A stretch of DNA of 64,000 nt from Mucilaginibacter pineti (GCF_900101875.1 NZ_FNAI01000016.1:84317-148316); one strand, 5' to 3'. Numbered from the stretch's first letter, positions 35,568 through 44,330 are shown. Numbers and translations are program-made. The notes: a model not told the origin generated them from the letters alone.

Positions 35568-36398
35568 ATGACAAATAAACCGGAAATAAAAGTAGCAATA
35601 CTTGATCTGTACGATGGGATAGCAAACGAGGGGATGCGCGGTTTCCAGGATATTTTAAACAGGTACAAAGCACAGCACGATTTAAATTTAAGCTATAAAA
35701 TATTCGATGTACGCCGGGGCGGCGAAATGCCCGGCCTCAATTTCGACATTTATATATCAAGCGGCGGACCGGGCAGTCCGCTGGCTGAAGGTACCGAGTG
35801 GGAGAAAAAATATTTCAGGCTGACAGACAAACTGGAAGATCATAACCTATCCAACAATACCGATAAAAAGCACGCTTTTTTTGTGTGTCATTCCTTTCAG
35901 CTGATGTGCCTTAAATATGACCTGGGCGATATCAATACCCGTCGTTCGCCTTCATTTGGGGTATTACCGGTAAACCAAACCTCGGCAGGTGCCAATGAAC
36001 CCATTTTAAAGGGACTGGCTGATCCGTTTTACGCAGTAGATTCGCGCAGCTGGCAGGTGATCAACCCAAATGAAAACCTCTTTAAAGAACTGGGGATGCA
36101 GCTGGTAGCCATTGAAAAAGAGCGCCCGCACATTGACCTGCCTCGCGCTATGATGGCTGTCCGTTTTAACCCGTACTTTTTCAGCACGCAGTTCCATCCC
36201 GAGGCAGATGCCGATGGGATGCGATCGATGCTTTTGCGCGAAGAAAAAAAGGATGAAGTAATAAACGAACACGGCGAAGTTAAATATGCAGAAATGCTGC
36301 AACGCCTTGCAGACCCAGACAAAATAACCCACACACAACAAACCATGATCCCCAATTTTTTAGACCGGGCCGTGATGGATTTGCAGGGGTTAGTTTAG
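35568..36398 (+). CDS. Class I glutamine amidotransferase-like protein
   Basis: 276 residues of the GuaA-N type. The oxyanion strand is YISSGGPGSP (residues 62-71), the predicted nucleophile is Cys107 in FFVCHSFQLM, and the catalytic pair is in STQFHPEAD (about 200). The nucleophile elbow lacks both glycines of the usual G-x-C-x-G-x-Q; the histidine and glutamate remain. Free-standing members would release ammonia from glutamine or cleave gamma-glutamyl bonds. The protein closes the ligase cluster, so it may deglutamylate or amidate the cluster's product. Confidence 0.82.
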   Translation: MTNKPEIKVAILDLYDGIANEGMRGFQDILNRYKAQHDLNLSYKIFDVRRGGEMPGLNFDIYISSGGPGSPLAEGTEWEKKYFRLTDKLEDHNLSNNTDKKHAFFVCHSFQLMCLKYDLGDINTRRSPSFGVLPVNQTSAGANEPILKGLADPFYAVDSRSWQVINPNENLFKELGMQLVAIEKERPHIDLPRAMMAVRFNPYFFSTQFHPEADADGMRSMLLREEKKDEVINEHGEVKYAEMLQRLADPDKITHTQQTMIPNFLDRAVMDLQGLV

Positions 36399-36414
36399 GG
36401 TAATAGAAAGAAGG

Positions 36415-36514
36415 TTGTCATTGAGAGCGAAGCGTGGCAATCTCGTCATACTATTCCACCGTGCTGGGTGTATAACTTGTCCTGTGAGATTGCTTCGTTC
36501 CTCGCAATGACAAG
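36415..36514. repeat. Snap-back element, TGTCATT family (copy e)
   Basis: Left TTGTCATTGAGAGCGAAGCG then TGGCAATCTCG, right GAGATTGCTTCGTTCCTCGC then AATGACAA. It lies between the amidotransferase and the convergent adaptor gene. Confidence 0.85.
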
Positions 36515-36553
36515 TTTCTATAAATAGACAAGCTAGCATATCACCGAAAACAA

Positions 36554-36584
36554 CAAAGCCGCAACCAAACTGGCCGCGGCTTTG
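36554..36584. terminator. Hairpin between convergent genes
   Basis: CAAAGCCGC (36554-36562) pairs with GCGGCTTTG (36576-36584), 22 bases past the stop of the adaptor gene. The T run is poor on both strands, so termination is likely but weak. Confidence 0.5.
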
Positions 36585-36605
36585 TATTCAAATTGTATAT
36601 TATTG

Positions 36606-37955
36606 TTAATTGCCTTTGGCATCTTTATTATCGGTATTGAATAATTTAGATTTATCAACCTTTTCAATTACCATACCATCGGAAAGTGTTTTTGAAATTG
36701 CCGAATATGGTGCCGATACCACTTCTTCGCCACCTTTAAGGCCGCTCAAGATCTGGATGTAGGTATCGTTTTGGATGCCTGTTGTTACCTGTACCTGTTT
36801 TAGCTTGTTGCCGTTAAGTACAAATACATATTCTTTCACCGGCGCGGTTATCTGTGGTTTAGTTTTATCGTCGTCCTTTTTAGGTGGACCATTGCTTTCT
36901 TTCTTTTCTTCGCGGGTAGTTACCGATTGAATGGGTACCGACAAGGCCTTGGCCTGATTAGTATTGATATCAACAGTAGCGGTTAATCCCGGGCGGAATG
37001 GCGAAGGGTTATCGGCTGTCTTTTTCAGCAATGCGGCGTATGATGCAGCGTTGATACGTACCTTAACCGTAAAGTTAGTAACCTGATCGGCAGTGGTACC
37101 AACCACATTGGCCGAGCTTCCTATTTCAGAAACCACACCGGTAAATTTCTTACCTAAAAAAGCGTCAATCTCAATATTTGATGAATCGCCCAAAGCAATG
37201 CGGTTAATGTCGTTTTCGTTCACATCAACGTTTACGTCCATTTTGCTCAGGTCGCTAATGGTCATGATCTCGGTACCGGCAAATTGCTGGGTTCCTAAAA
37301 CACGCTCGCCCAATTCAATTGAAAGTTTAGATACCACACCATCAACCGGAGAATAAATAGTTGTTTTGGCAAGGTTATCCTGCGCTTCTTTAACAGAAGC
37401 CTGTGATTGCGCCAAACCATATTGCGATCCTATTACGTTTTGCTTGGCTGCTTCATAGCTGGCCTTTGCGCCTTCATAAGCTGCTTTTGCATTTTCAAAC
37501 TCAGATATGGTAAGTACTTTATTTTTATAAAGCTCCTGGCTACGTTTAAAAATACCGGTCTGGTTAGTAAAAGTGGCTTCGGCTTGTTTCAGCATCTGGC
37601 CAGAGTTGCCTACGCTTGCTTTTTGAGTGTTGTACGATGCAATAGCGCGGTCATAACCAGATTTTAAGATGTCGGGTCTTATTTTACACAACAGCTGGCC
37701 TTTTTTAACCACGTCGCCTTCTTTAATTGGCAACTCAACAACCTCGCCCGATACTTCGGGGCTTATTTTAACCTCAATGTGGGGTTTAATTTTTCCGCTG
37801 GCCGATACCGTTTCGTTAATTACCCGCACGTCGGCTTTTTCAACAGCTACCTGCGTTAGGGCTGGTTTGCCAATTATGCCTGTCGCTTTGCCAATAATAA
37901 GCAATACAACTATTACGCCCAGGGCGATTAAAATATATTTAGTAGTTTTTCCCAT
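36606..37955 (-). CDS. Periplasmic adaptor (membrane fusion) protein, MacA/AcrA type
   Basis: 449 residues: an N-terminal membrane anchor (KYILIALGVIVVLLIIGKAT), a lipoyl half-motif (KISPEVSGEVVELPIKEGD, about 67-85), a long coiled-coil hairpin (about 105-200), a second lipoyl half (TIYSPVDGVVSKLSIELGERV), a beta-barrel and a membrane-proximal domain. Adaptors link an inner-membrane pump to a TolC channel. The gene follows tolC by about 100 bases and is last in the unit. No RND, ABC or MFS pump is next to it, which is unusual. Confidence 0.88.
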   Translation of the reverse strand: MGKTTKYILIALGVIVVLLIIGKATGIIGKPALTQVAVEKADVRVINETVSASGKIKPHIEVKISPEVSGEVVELPIKEGDVVKKGQLLCKIRPDILKSGYDRAIASYNTQKASVGNSGQMLKQAEATFTNQTGIFKRSQELYKNKVLTISEFENAKAAYEGAKASYEAAKQNVIGSQYGLAQSQASVKEAQDNLAKTTIYSPVDGVVSKLSIELGERVLGTQQFAGTEIMTISDLSKMDVNVDVNENDINRIALGDSSNIEIDAFLGKKFTGVVSEIGSSANVVGTTADQVTNFTVKVRINAASYAALLKKTADNPSPFRPGLTATVDINTNQAKALSVPIQSVTTREEKKESNGPPKKDDDKTKPQITAPVKEYVFVLNGNKLKQVQVTTGIQNDTYIQILSGLKGGEEVVSAPYSAISKTLSDGMVIEKVDKSKLFNTDNKDAKGN

Positions 37956-38054
37956 GACTTTGTAATTTCTGAATTCGGGTTTTCGACTTCGGATTTATTT
38001 TTGTTTTAAGTTTAGTTTCTTTCAAATCTTCCGGTATCTCCGGAATTTCGACCT

Positions 38055-39500
38055 TTATAATGTTATAGGGTTACCCAGATAATAATCAATCACTTTGGCC
38101 CTGAATATCACCATGTATTGTGCCGATATCATATCAAACTGCGATTTATTAAGATTGGTTAACGATGTATTGTAATCAAGCGAGTTTACAAGGCCAACGG
38201 TATAACGCTGCTGTATAATGTTAAACGCGTCCTTATTGGCATTGTACGTTTGCGTTGCCGATTGATAGGATTTTTGTGCCGCCTGCACATCCCATACAGC
38301 CTGGTAAATAATCTTGCTTAAGTTATTTTTAGCCAATTGCGTGGTAACGGCGGCATTTTCAGCCTGTATTTTTGCTTTGCGAACAGATGTACGTGCTGTA
38401 AACCTGTTGAATATCGGTATCTGCAAGCTTAACCCAACCGCCTGGTTAAAGTTATCGCTCAGTTGTCTAAAGAAAGGATATTTGGAAAAGCTTTCAGTAT
38501 ATATTGGAGAAACAACGTTTTGATTTGTTCCGTCTACCTTACCTATAACTTGTGTTTGGCCGGTATTTACACTCCCGCCAAACAAGGTGCGTGCATCTGA
38601 ATAGTTTGAACCTGCCTGACCAAATAATACTATGGTTGGGTAATAATTACCACGCGCTACTTTTATAGCCTGCTCATATGATTTTTGCTGAACTTCAGCC
38701 AGTAAAACATCAGGGTTTACAGCCAATGCTGTTTTTAGAACATCCTCAGGATTAAACAACGTTTTAACGTCGGATATTTTGCTGATGTCGGGCCTTTCGA
38801 TAGCAATATCAGTACTTGGCGGCATTTCCATATACTGTTTTAAGGTTAATATGGATAGCTCCAACTGGTTTTCGGCAGTGGTGTAGTTAAGCTCGGCAGT
38901 GGAAACCGATGCTTTAGCCTGCGACAGATCAGCAAGGGTTTGGTTACCCACATCAAAGTTTTTTTGCGCCCTGTCTAAAGTTATTTTTGAAACATCTATT
39001 TGCTGTTGTGATGCTTTTACCAAGTCCTGATTGGTTAATACCGACAGATAGGTGGTAACAACATTCAATATTAAATCATTCTTGGCTTTAGCTGTGGCCG
39101 ATTTATTGGCATCAAGCAAAATCCTGTTCTGGATAATCTGGTTACGTAATTGCCCGCCCTGGAACAAAGTTATCTGGGTAGATACGTTACCATTTAACGC
39201 AAAAATGCGCTGGTTGATGAACTGATTGGTTGAAGGGTCAATATTACGACCGAAATTAAATGACGCCTGCGGACCAGCTGTAAGGTTTGGCAACAGGTTA
39301 TATTTTGATTGCTTATAATCCTCATTGGCTAAGGCCTCGCTAAATTGCGATTGCTTAATGGTTAGGTTACGGTCAAGCGCAAGGTCTACAGCCTTTTGCA
39401 GTCCTATTACCTCCTGGGCATGGGCCTTAAAACCCATTGCCGAAAATATAATGGCGCAGGCAAGCGTTGTTTTAACCGGTAGTGATAATTTTAGTTTCAT
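38055..39500 (-). CDS. TolC family outer-membrane efflux protein
   Basis: 481 residues from the ATG at 39498-39500, which gives the signal peptide MKLKLSLPVKTTLACAIIFS ending at AHA-Q; an upstream in-frame ATG (39545) would add 15 residues before it. Two OEP repeats follow (about 30-220 and 250-480), each with the long helices of the TolC tunnel. The protein is an exit duct for efflux or type I secretion. It is first in a two-gene unit with the adaptor and divergent from a polysaccharide deacetylase. Confidence 0.9.
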   Translation of the reverse strand: MKLKLSLPVKTTLACAIIFSAMGFKAHAQEVIGLQKAVDLALDRNLTIKQSQFSEALANEDYKQSKYNLLPNLTAGPQASFNFGRNIDPSTNQFINQRIFALNGNVSTQITLFQGGQLRNQIIQNRILLDANKSATAKAKNDLILNVVTTYLSVLTNQDLVKASQQQIDVSKITLDRAQKNFDVGNQTLADLSQAKASVSTAELNYTTAENQLELSILTLKQYMEMPPSTDIAIERPDISKISDVKTLFNPEDVLKTALAVNPDVLLAEVQQKSYEQAIKVARGNYYPTIVLFGQAGSNYSDARTLFGGSVNTGQTQVIGKVDGTNQNVVSPIYTESFSKYPFFRQLSDNFNQAVGLSLQIPIFNRFTARTSVRKAKIQAENAAVTTQLAKNNLSKIIYQAVWDVQAAQKSYQSATQTYNANKDAFNIIQQRYTVGLVNSLDYNTSLTNLNKSQFDMISAQYMVIFRAKVIDYYLGNPITL

Positions 39501-39595
39501 AAAGTTTTTGTATGCGTTGGTAAGCAACTGATGATTACATTGCAATGCTGATTTTTGTTAACTGTAATATCAAACATCTTACTTTTATTTTGAAT

Positions 39596-40216
39596 ATGTA
39601 CCTGGTTAAAACACCCCGGCTGCTTAAAAAGCTTTATCCCGAGCTAATTTGGAACATAAACCAACCTAACCGTTGCATTTATCTCACTTTTGACGATGGA
39701 CCCATACCAATTGTTACACCATTTGTGTTAAATATTTTAAAACAATACAATGCCAAAGCCACTTTTTTTTGCATCGGCGACAATGTAAGCAAGCACCCCG
39801 ATGTTTTTAAACAGGTAATTGATGACGGCCACACCATAGGCAACCACACCTACAATCATTTAAAAGGCTGGAAAACCGATAACAAAACCTACCTCGAGAA
39901 TTTTTTACTGGCCGATAAGCAGTTGAATACCCCGCTGTTTCGCCCCCCTTACGGCCGCATCAAAAAGCAGCAGATAAAAGACCTTAAAACTGCCCGTCCC
40001 GATCTGAAGATCATTATGTGGGATGTGCTCAGCGGCGATTTCGATATCAACCTGAAACCCGAAGCCTGCCTCAAAAATGTACTGAAACATACTCAACCCG
40101 GCTCCATCATTGTTTTCCATGATAGCCTTAAAGCATTTGACCGGTTGGAGTATGTTTTACCAAGAGCAATGGAGGTATGGAGTAAGGAGGGGTATGAGTT
40201 TGGGGTGATGAGTTGA
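39596..40216 (+). CDS. Polysaccharide deacetylase (NodB fold)
   Basis: 206 residues from the ATG at 39596 (MYLVKTPRLLKKLYPELIW); the 17 codons before it look non-coding. The NodB motifs are TFDDGPIP (Asp base), GNHTYNHLKGW (metal histidines H-x3-H), FRPPYGRIKK and the C-terminal IVFHDSLKA. These zinc enzymes remove N-acetyl groups from chitin-like or peptidoglycan sugars. There is no clear signal peptide, only a short basic start, so location is uncertain. Acts alone here. Confidence 0.88.
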   Translation: MYLVKTPRLLKKLYPELIWNINQPNRCIYLTFDDGPIPIVTPFVLNILKQYNAKATFFCIGDNVSKHPDVFKQVIDDGHTIGNHTYNHLKGWKTDNKTYLENFLLADKQLNTPLFRPPYGRIKKQQIKDLKTARPDLKIIMWDVLSGDFDINLKPEACLKNVLKHTQPGSIIVFHDSLKAFDRLEYVLPRAMEVWSKEGYEFGVMS

Positions 40217-40625
40217 TGGAGTTACCTTCGGCCCGCGCTATACGCTCATACTGCACAAGGCCTTATTCACGGGCTGGTATCCGCTCCTATCGCTAACGCT
40301 TTGTCTGAACCAGGATTAAGCAGATTTACAGATTAAAGTATTTGTTGGATTGATTTTAAAATCTTTTTAATCTATAAATTTCCATTACTCAATAAAATCC
40401 CGGCAATCCCTTAATCTGTTTTAATCCCGGTTCAGACAATCAACCCAATGCTAACTGCAAACCGTCAACCGCCAACTCCCATTCTCCCTATTTAGAATAT
40501 CTCCAAATAACATTTACACAATTGGCTGACAGCATTTAGGTGTAATTTTTGTAAATTCGCCGCACTACATCCGGATAACGGGTTTAGTGTCAATTCTTTT
40601 ACTTTCACCTAAAAATCAAATACAA
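40217..40625. other. Gene-free stretch before aconitase
   Basis: 409 bases without a convincing gene. The first part (40230-40300) has TATCCGCTCCTATCGCTAAC-type DNA that looks like the remnant of a dispersed repeat. The TTGTCTGAAC snap-back element follows at 40301-40439. The last 180 bases hold the aconitase leader with GTAATTTTTG, a near miss to the TAnnTTTG element, at about 40541-40550. Confidence 0.5.
40301..40439. repeat. Snap-back element, TGTCTGAAC family (copy 2)
   Basis: TTGTCTGAACCAGGATTAAG at the left and TTAATCCCGGTTCAGACAA at the right pair with each other. The inner CAGATT...AATCTG words pair too. Confidence 0.8.
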
Positions 40626-42893
40626 ATGGCTTTTGATTTAGATATGATCAAAAAAGTTTACGACCGCTACAGCACCCGTGTGGATGCTGCCCGCAAAGCG
40701 ACTGGTAAACACCTTACTTTAACCGAAAAAATATTATACGCCCACCTTTCCGAAGGCGATGCTAAAGCAGCATTTGGCCGTGGTGTGGATTATGTTGATT
40801 TTGCACCAGACCGCGTGGCCATGCAGGATGCTACCGCGCAAATGGCGCTGTTACAGTTCATGCAAGCTGGCCGTCCGCAGGTTGCGGTACCATCTACCGT
40901 ACATTGCGATCACCTTATACAAGCCAAAGTTGGCGCTGTTGCAGATTTAAGTACTGCGGTTGACGTTAACCGTGAGGTTTACGACTTTCTTGCTTCGGTA
41001 TCTGATAAATATGGTATTGGTTTCTGGAAAGCAGGTGCAGGTATCATTCACCAGGTTGTGCTTGAAAACTACGCCTTCCCGGGCGGTATGATGATCGGTA
41101 CCGATTCGCATACGCCTAACGCAGGTGGTTTAGGTATGGTTGCTATTGGTGTTGGCGGCGCCGATGCCTGCGATGTTATGGCCGGCTTACCATGGGAGCT
41201 TAAATTCCCTAAACTTATTGGTGTTAAATTAACCGGAAAATTATCTGGTTGGACATCTGCTAAAGACGTTATACTTAAAGTTGCCGGTATCCTTACTGTA
41301 AAAGGTGGTACAGGTGCTATTGTTGAATATTTTGGCGAAGGTGCCCGTTCACTTTCTGCAACCGGAAAAGGTACCATCTGTAACATGGGTGCCGAAATTG
41401 GCGCTACTACATCTATCTTCGGGTATGATGAAAAAATTGCTGCTTACCTTACAGGTACAAAACGCGGTGATATTGCCGAACTTGCCAACGCCATTGCCGA
41501 ACACTTGACCGGTGATGACGAGGTTTACGCCAACCCTGAGCAATATTTCGATCAGGTTATCGAGATCAACTTATCTGAACTTGAGCCGCATGTAAATGGT
41601 CCCTTCACTCCGGATCTGGCATGGCCTATCTCTAAATTTGCTACCGCGGTTAGAGAAAATAACTGGCCTGCTAAATTAGAGGTTGGTTTGATTGGTTCTT
41701 GTACCAACTCCTCATACGAAGATATTACCCGTTCTGCTTCTATAGCTAAACAGGCTATCGATAAAAAGCTGATCAGCAAAGCCGAGTTTACCATCACCCC
41801 AGGATCTGAACTGGTACGTTACACGGTTGACCGTGATGGCTACCTTGATACATTCGCTCAAATGGGCGGTGTGGTATTGGCAAATGCTTGCGGTCCGTGT
41901 ATTGGTCAGTGGGCACGTCATACCGACGATCCTACCCGCAAAAACTCTATCATCACATCGTTTAACCGTAACTTCGCTAAACGTCAGGATGGTAACCCTA
42001 ATACCCACGCATTCGTAGCTTCGCCAGAAATTGTAACAGCTTTTGCTATTGCAGGTGATCTTACCTTTAACCCGCTTACTGATACCCTTACCAACGAAAA
42101 CGGTGAGCAGGTGAAGTTTGATGAACCACAAGGTATTGAAATGCCGGTTAAAGGCTATGCTGTTGAAGATGCCGGCTACCAGGCCCCTGCCGAAGATGGC
42201 AGCAAGGTGGAAGTTTTGGTTGATCCAAAATCATCACGCCTGCAATTGCTGGCACCGTTTGCCGCATGGGAAGGTACCGACATTAAAGGTCTGAAACTTT
42301 TGATAAAAGCTAAAGGCAAATGTACTACCGACCATATTTCTATGGCTGGTCCGTGGTTAAAGTTCCGTGGTCATTTGGATAACATATCAAACAATATGCT
42401 TATCGGTGCTATCAACTACTTTAACAATACTGCCGATAGCGTTAAAAATGAACTAACCGGCGAATATGGCCCTGTACCGGCTACCCAGCGCGATTACAAA
42501 GCGCATGGCATTGGATCAATAGTTGTTGGCGACGAAAACTATGGCGAAGGTTCATCACGCGAGCACGCGGCAATGGAACCCCGCCACTTAGGTGTACGTG
42601 CCATACTGGTAAAATCATTTGCCCGTATCCACGAAACCAACCTTAAAAAACAAGGCATGCTTGGTATCACCTTTGCCGATACCAACGACTATGATAAAAT
42701 ACAAGAGGACGATGTTATCGACATTACCGGCTTAACAACGTTTGCCCCAGGCCAGCAGTTAACCGTTGTGTTAAACCACAAAGATGGTTCTGTTGATTCG
42801 TTCCCGGTTAACCATACTTACAACGCTCAGCAAATTGAGTGGTTTAAAGCAGGCGGCGCGCTGAACATCATCCGCAAGCAAATGGTATCTTAA
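40626..42893 (+). CDS. Aconitate hydratase
   Basis: 755 residues from the ATG at 40626 (MAFDLDMIKK); thirteen upstream in-frame codons are ignored. The [4Fe-4S] ligands are visible as C359 in GSCTNSS and C422/C425 in NACGPCIGQW. The small swivelling domain at the C-terminus carries GDENYGEGSSREHAA. Size and order agree with the mitochondrial-type aconitase common in Bacteroidota, which converts citrate to isocitrate in the TCA cycle. It is a single-gene unit with a terminator after it. Confidence 0.96.
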   Translation: MAFDLDMIKKVYDRYSTRVDAARKATGKHLTLTEKILYAHLSEGDAKAAFGRGVDYVDFAPDRVAMQDATAQMALLQFMQAGRPQVAVPSTVHCDHLIQAKVGAVADLSTAVDVNREVYDFLASVSDKYGIGFWKAGAGIIHQVVLENYAFPGGMMIGTDSHTPNAGGLGMVAIGVGGADACDVMAGLPWELKFPKLIGVKLTGKLSGWTSAKDVILKVAGILTVKGGTGAIVEYFGEGARSLSATGKGTICNMGAEIGATTSIFGYDEKIAAYLTGTKRGDIAELANAIAEHLTGDDEVYANPEQYFDQVIEINLSELEPHVNGPFTPDLAWPISKFATAVRENNWPAKLEVGLIGSCTNSSYEDITRSASIAKQAIDKKLISKAEFTITPGSELVRYTVDRDGYLDTFAQMGGVVLANACGPCIGQWARHTDDPTRKNSIITSFNRNFAKRQDGNPNTHAFVASPEIVTAFAIAGDLTFNPLTDTLTNENGEQVKFDEPQGIEMPVKGYAVEDAGYQAPAEDGSKVEVLVDPKSSRLQLLAPFAAWEGTDIKGLKLLIKAKGKCTTDHISMAGPWLKFRGHLDNISNNMLIGAINYFNNTADSVKNELTGEYGPVPATQRDYKAHGIGSIVVGDENYGEGSSREHAAMEPRHLGVRAILVKSFARIHETNLKKQGMLGITFADTNDYDKIQEDDVIDITGLTTFAPGQQLTVVLNHKDGSVDSFPVNHTYNAQQIEWFKAGGALNIIRKQMVS

Positions 42894-42921
42894 TTAGCTA
42901 AAAACCGAAAGGTTAAAACTG

Positions 42922-42952
42922 AAAGCCTTCCCAATTTTGGGGAGGCTTTTTT
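42922..42952 (+). terminator. Terminator of the aconitase gene
   Basis: An 11-bp stem (AAAGCCTTCCC with GGGGAGGCTTT, one G-T pair), a loop of about six bases and a six-T run, 29 bases past the stop. Confidence 0.9.
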
Positions 42953-43074
42953 GTTGGTTGTTTTTGAACGATATTTATTCCAAAACTACGGTCTGATATT
43001 TCACATTGACCTTCAAATTATTTGCTTACAGCCATCTGGTGACATAACTTAGCTATCAAATTCTCGCTTTGTTT

Positions 43075-43470
43075 ATGAAAAAATTTATAACTACTTTTTG
43101 TGTTTGTTTGATAACGACACTGACCTTTGCGCAAACCAACAAAACGACCCCGATAATAACTACTGCTTTTACTGATTCTTTAACACTTCAAATAAAACGC
43201 ATTGCACCATCTGATCTTAGTATAACCAAACTGGTTTACACCAGTACCATATCTGCCGATGGCATATTAACCAAACCGCTTATCATGCGTCAGTTTGGTG
43301 GTGGTACCATTGCCGAAAATAACTTTGTGGTTACATTAAGATCCTTGATCAAGGCTGCGCCCGCCTGGAAACCGGCTTTAGATGCTGACACAGGTAAAGC
43401 CGTGGAAGATAAGGTATCATTTACCGTTGAGTTCGATAATAAAGAAATTAAAATTGAGCAAAACAAATAG
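43075..43470 (+). CDS. Exported protein with TonB-C-like end
   Basis: 131 residues from the ATG at 43075, which gives the signal peptide MKKFITTFCVCLITTLTFAQ. An ATG two codons earlier is possible. The mature part of about 110 residues ends in AAPAWKPALDADTGKAVEDK then VSFTVEF, which resembles the strand-turn-strand of the TonB C-terminal domain (W-K-P-A, then G-K-x-V). I do not recognise a named family. It stands alone between aconitase and the RAYT locus. Confidence 0.6.
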   Translation: MKKFITTFCVCLITTLTFAQTNKTTPIITTAFTDSLTLQIKRIAPSDLSITKLVYTSTISADGILTKPLIMRQFGGGTIAENNFVVTLRSLIKAAPAWKPALDADTGKAVEDKVSFTVEFDNKEIKIEQNK

Positions 43471-43498
43471 GCTGCGTTTGGGACACTTAAATCTATTA

Positions 43499-43560
43499 CT
43501 TGCGCTCGTTTGTAACGAGTGCTTAATATGTCTTAGCGTTTGCAACGCTTCTACTTGCGC
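43499..43560 (-). repeat. RAYT-linked paired hairpin unit, inverted copy
   Basis: CTCGTTTGTAACGAG (43505-43519) and AGCGTTTGCAACGCT (43535-43549) are two perfect hairpins 15 bases apart. On the minus strand they are in the same order as the two units at 44190-44309. Compared with them the AGCGAT/ATCGCT stem has become AGCGTT/AACGCT, a compensated base-pair change. Confidence 0.85.
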
Positions 43561-43575
43561 CTATTTAAACAAGTT

Positions 43576-44142
43576 TTATACAACACCAAAACCAGTATCA
43601 ATTAATATTATATCTATTAATCCTTTTTCGCCTGCATAAGTTGCTGCAGAGCTGTATAAGTAATGTTCGGGAGATGCAACTATCCCAGCTCTTACAGGAT
43701 TATTATGGATATAGTCTAATTTTTGCGAAAGGATTTGGATAGTGTCGCAGGCTATTCCATGATATCCATCCTGCCAAACCTTGTAATCCTGTATCCGGCT
43801 GTTATATGTTGCATGATATTGAAAACGGAAAATCATCCACTCTTTACGGCTCTCATCTTCGTCGGTTATTAACTTTATAAGTTGCTTATTGGTATGCTTT
43901 TTAAAATCGCGAATAATATCGGTCAGTTTATTTGGATGCCGGGCCGATACGAGTAAATGTAAGTGATTGCTCATTAAACAATAGGCATAAATTTCAAGTC
44001 CTTTTTGTTGTTGACAATAAGCAAGCGAATCAATTATTAATTGCTTATAAACAGGTCTTGTAAAAACATCTATCCAGTCTACAATAGTGAAGGTAACAAA
44101 GTAGATTTCTTCAAGATTCCGAACGCGGTATTGATCCGACAT
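43576..44142 (-). CDS. RAYT-type (REP-associated) HUH transposase
   Basis: 188 residues of the Y1 transposase fold: metal-binding His60-x-His62 in MSNHLHLLV and the presumed catalytic Tyr144 in KLDYIHNNPVRAG, with the VWQDGYHG segment before it. RAYTs are single-domain HUH nucleases that cut REP hairpins and are thought to spread them, without moving as a normal IS. The gene is flanked on both sides by copies of a paired-hairpin unit (43499-43560 and 44190-44309), which is the expected arrangement. It appears intact. Confidence 0.9.
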   Translation of the reverse strand: MSDQYRVRNLEEIYFVTFTIVDWIDVFTRPVYKQLIIDSLAYCQQQKGLEIYAYCLMSNHLHLLVSARHPNKLTDIIRDFKKHTNKQLIKLITDEDESRKEWMIFRFQYHATYNSRIQDYKVWQDGYHGIACDTIQILSQKLDYIHNNPVRAGIVASPEHYLYSSAATYAGEKGLIDIILIDTGFGVV

Positions 44143-44189
44143 GACGATTTAAGGTTTTGGCTAAAATACTTATTTGAGGTTAAATAAAA

Positions 44190-44242
44190 AGCGATGCAAT
44201 CGCTAAAACATGTTAAGCACTCGTTAAAAACGAGCGCAAGGG
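44190..44242 (+). repeat. RAYT-linked paired hairpin unit 1
   Basis: AGCGATGCAATCGCT (44190-44204) and CTCGTTAAAAACGAG (44220-44234) are hairpins 15 bases apart, followed by GCGCAAGG. It is 48 bases upstream of the RAYT start and is repeated 67 bases farther on. Confidence 0.88.
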
Positions 44243-44256
44243 AAGATTAAATAAGA

Positions 44257-44309
44257 GGCGATACAATCGCTAAAACACGTTAAGCACTCGTTAAAAACGA
44301 GCGCAAGGG
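44257..44309 (+). repeat. RAYT-linked paired hairpin unit 2
   Basis: GCGATACAATCGC (44258-44270) and CTCGTTAAAAACGAG (44287-44301), then GCGCAAGGG. It is a direct copy of unit 1 with a few changes and a period of 67 bases. Confidence 0.88.
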
Positions 44310-44330
44310 TAAAACGCAAGGATATTCTAC

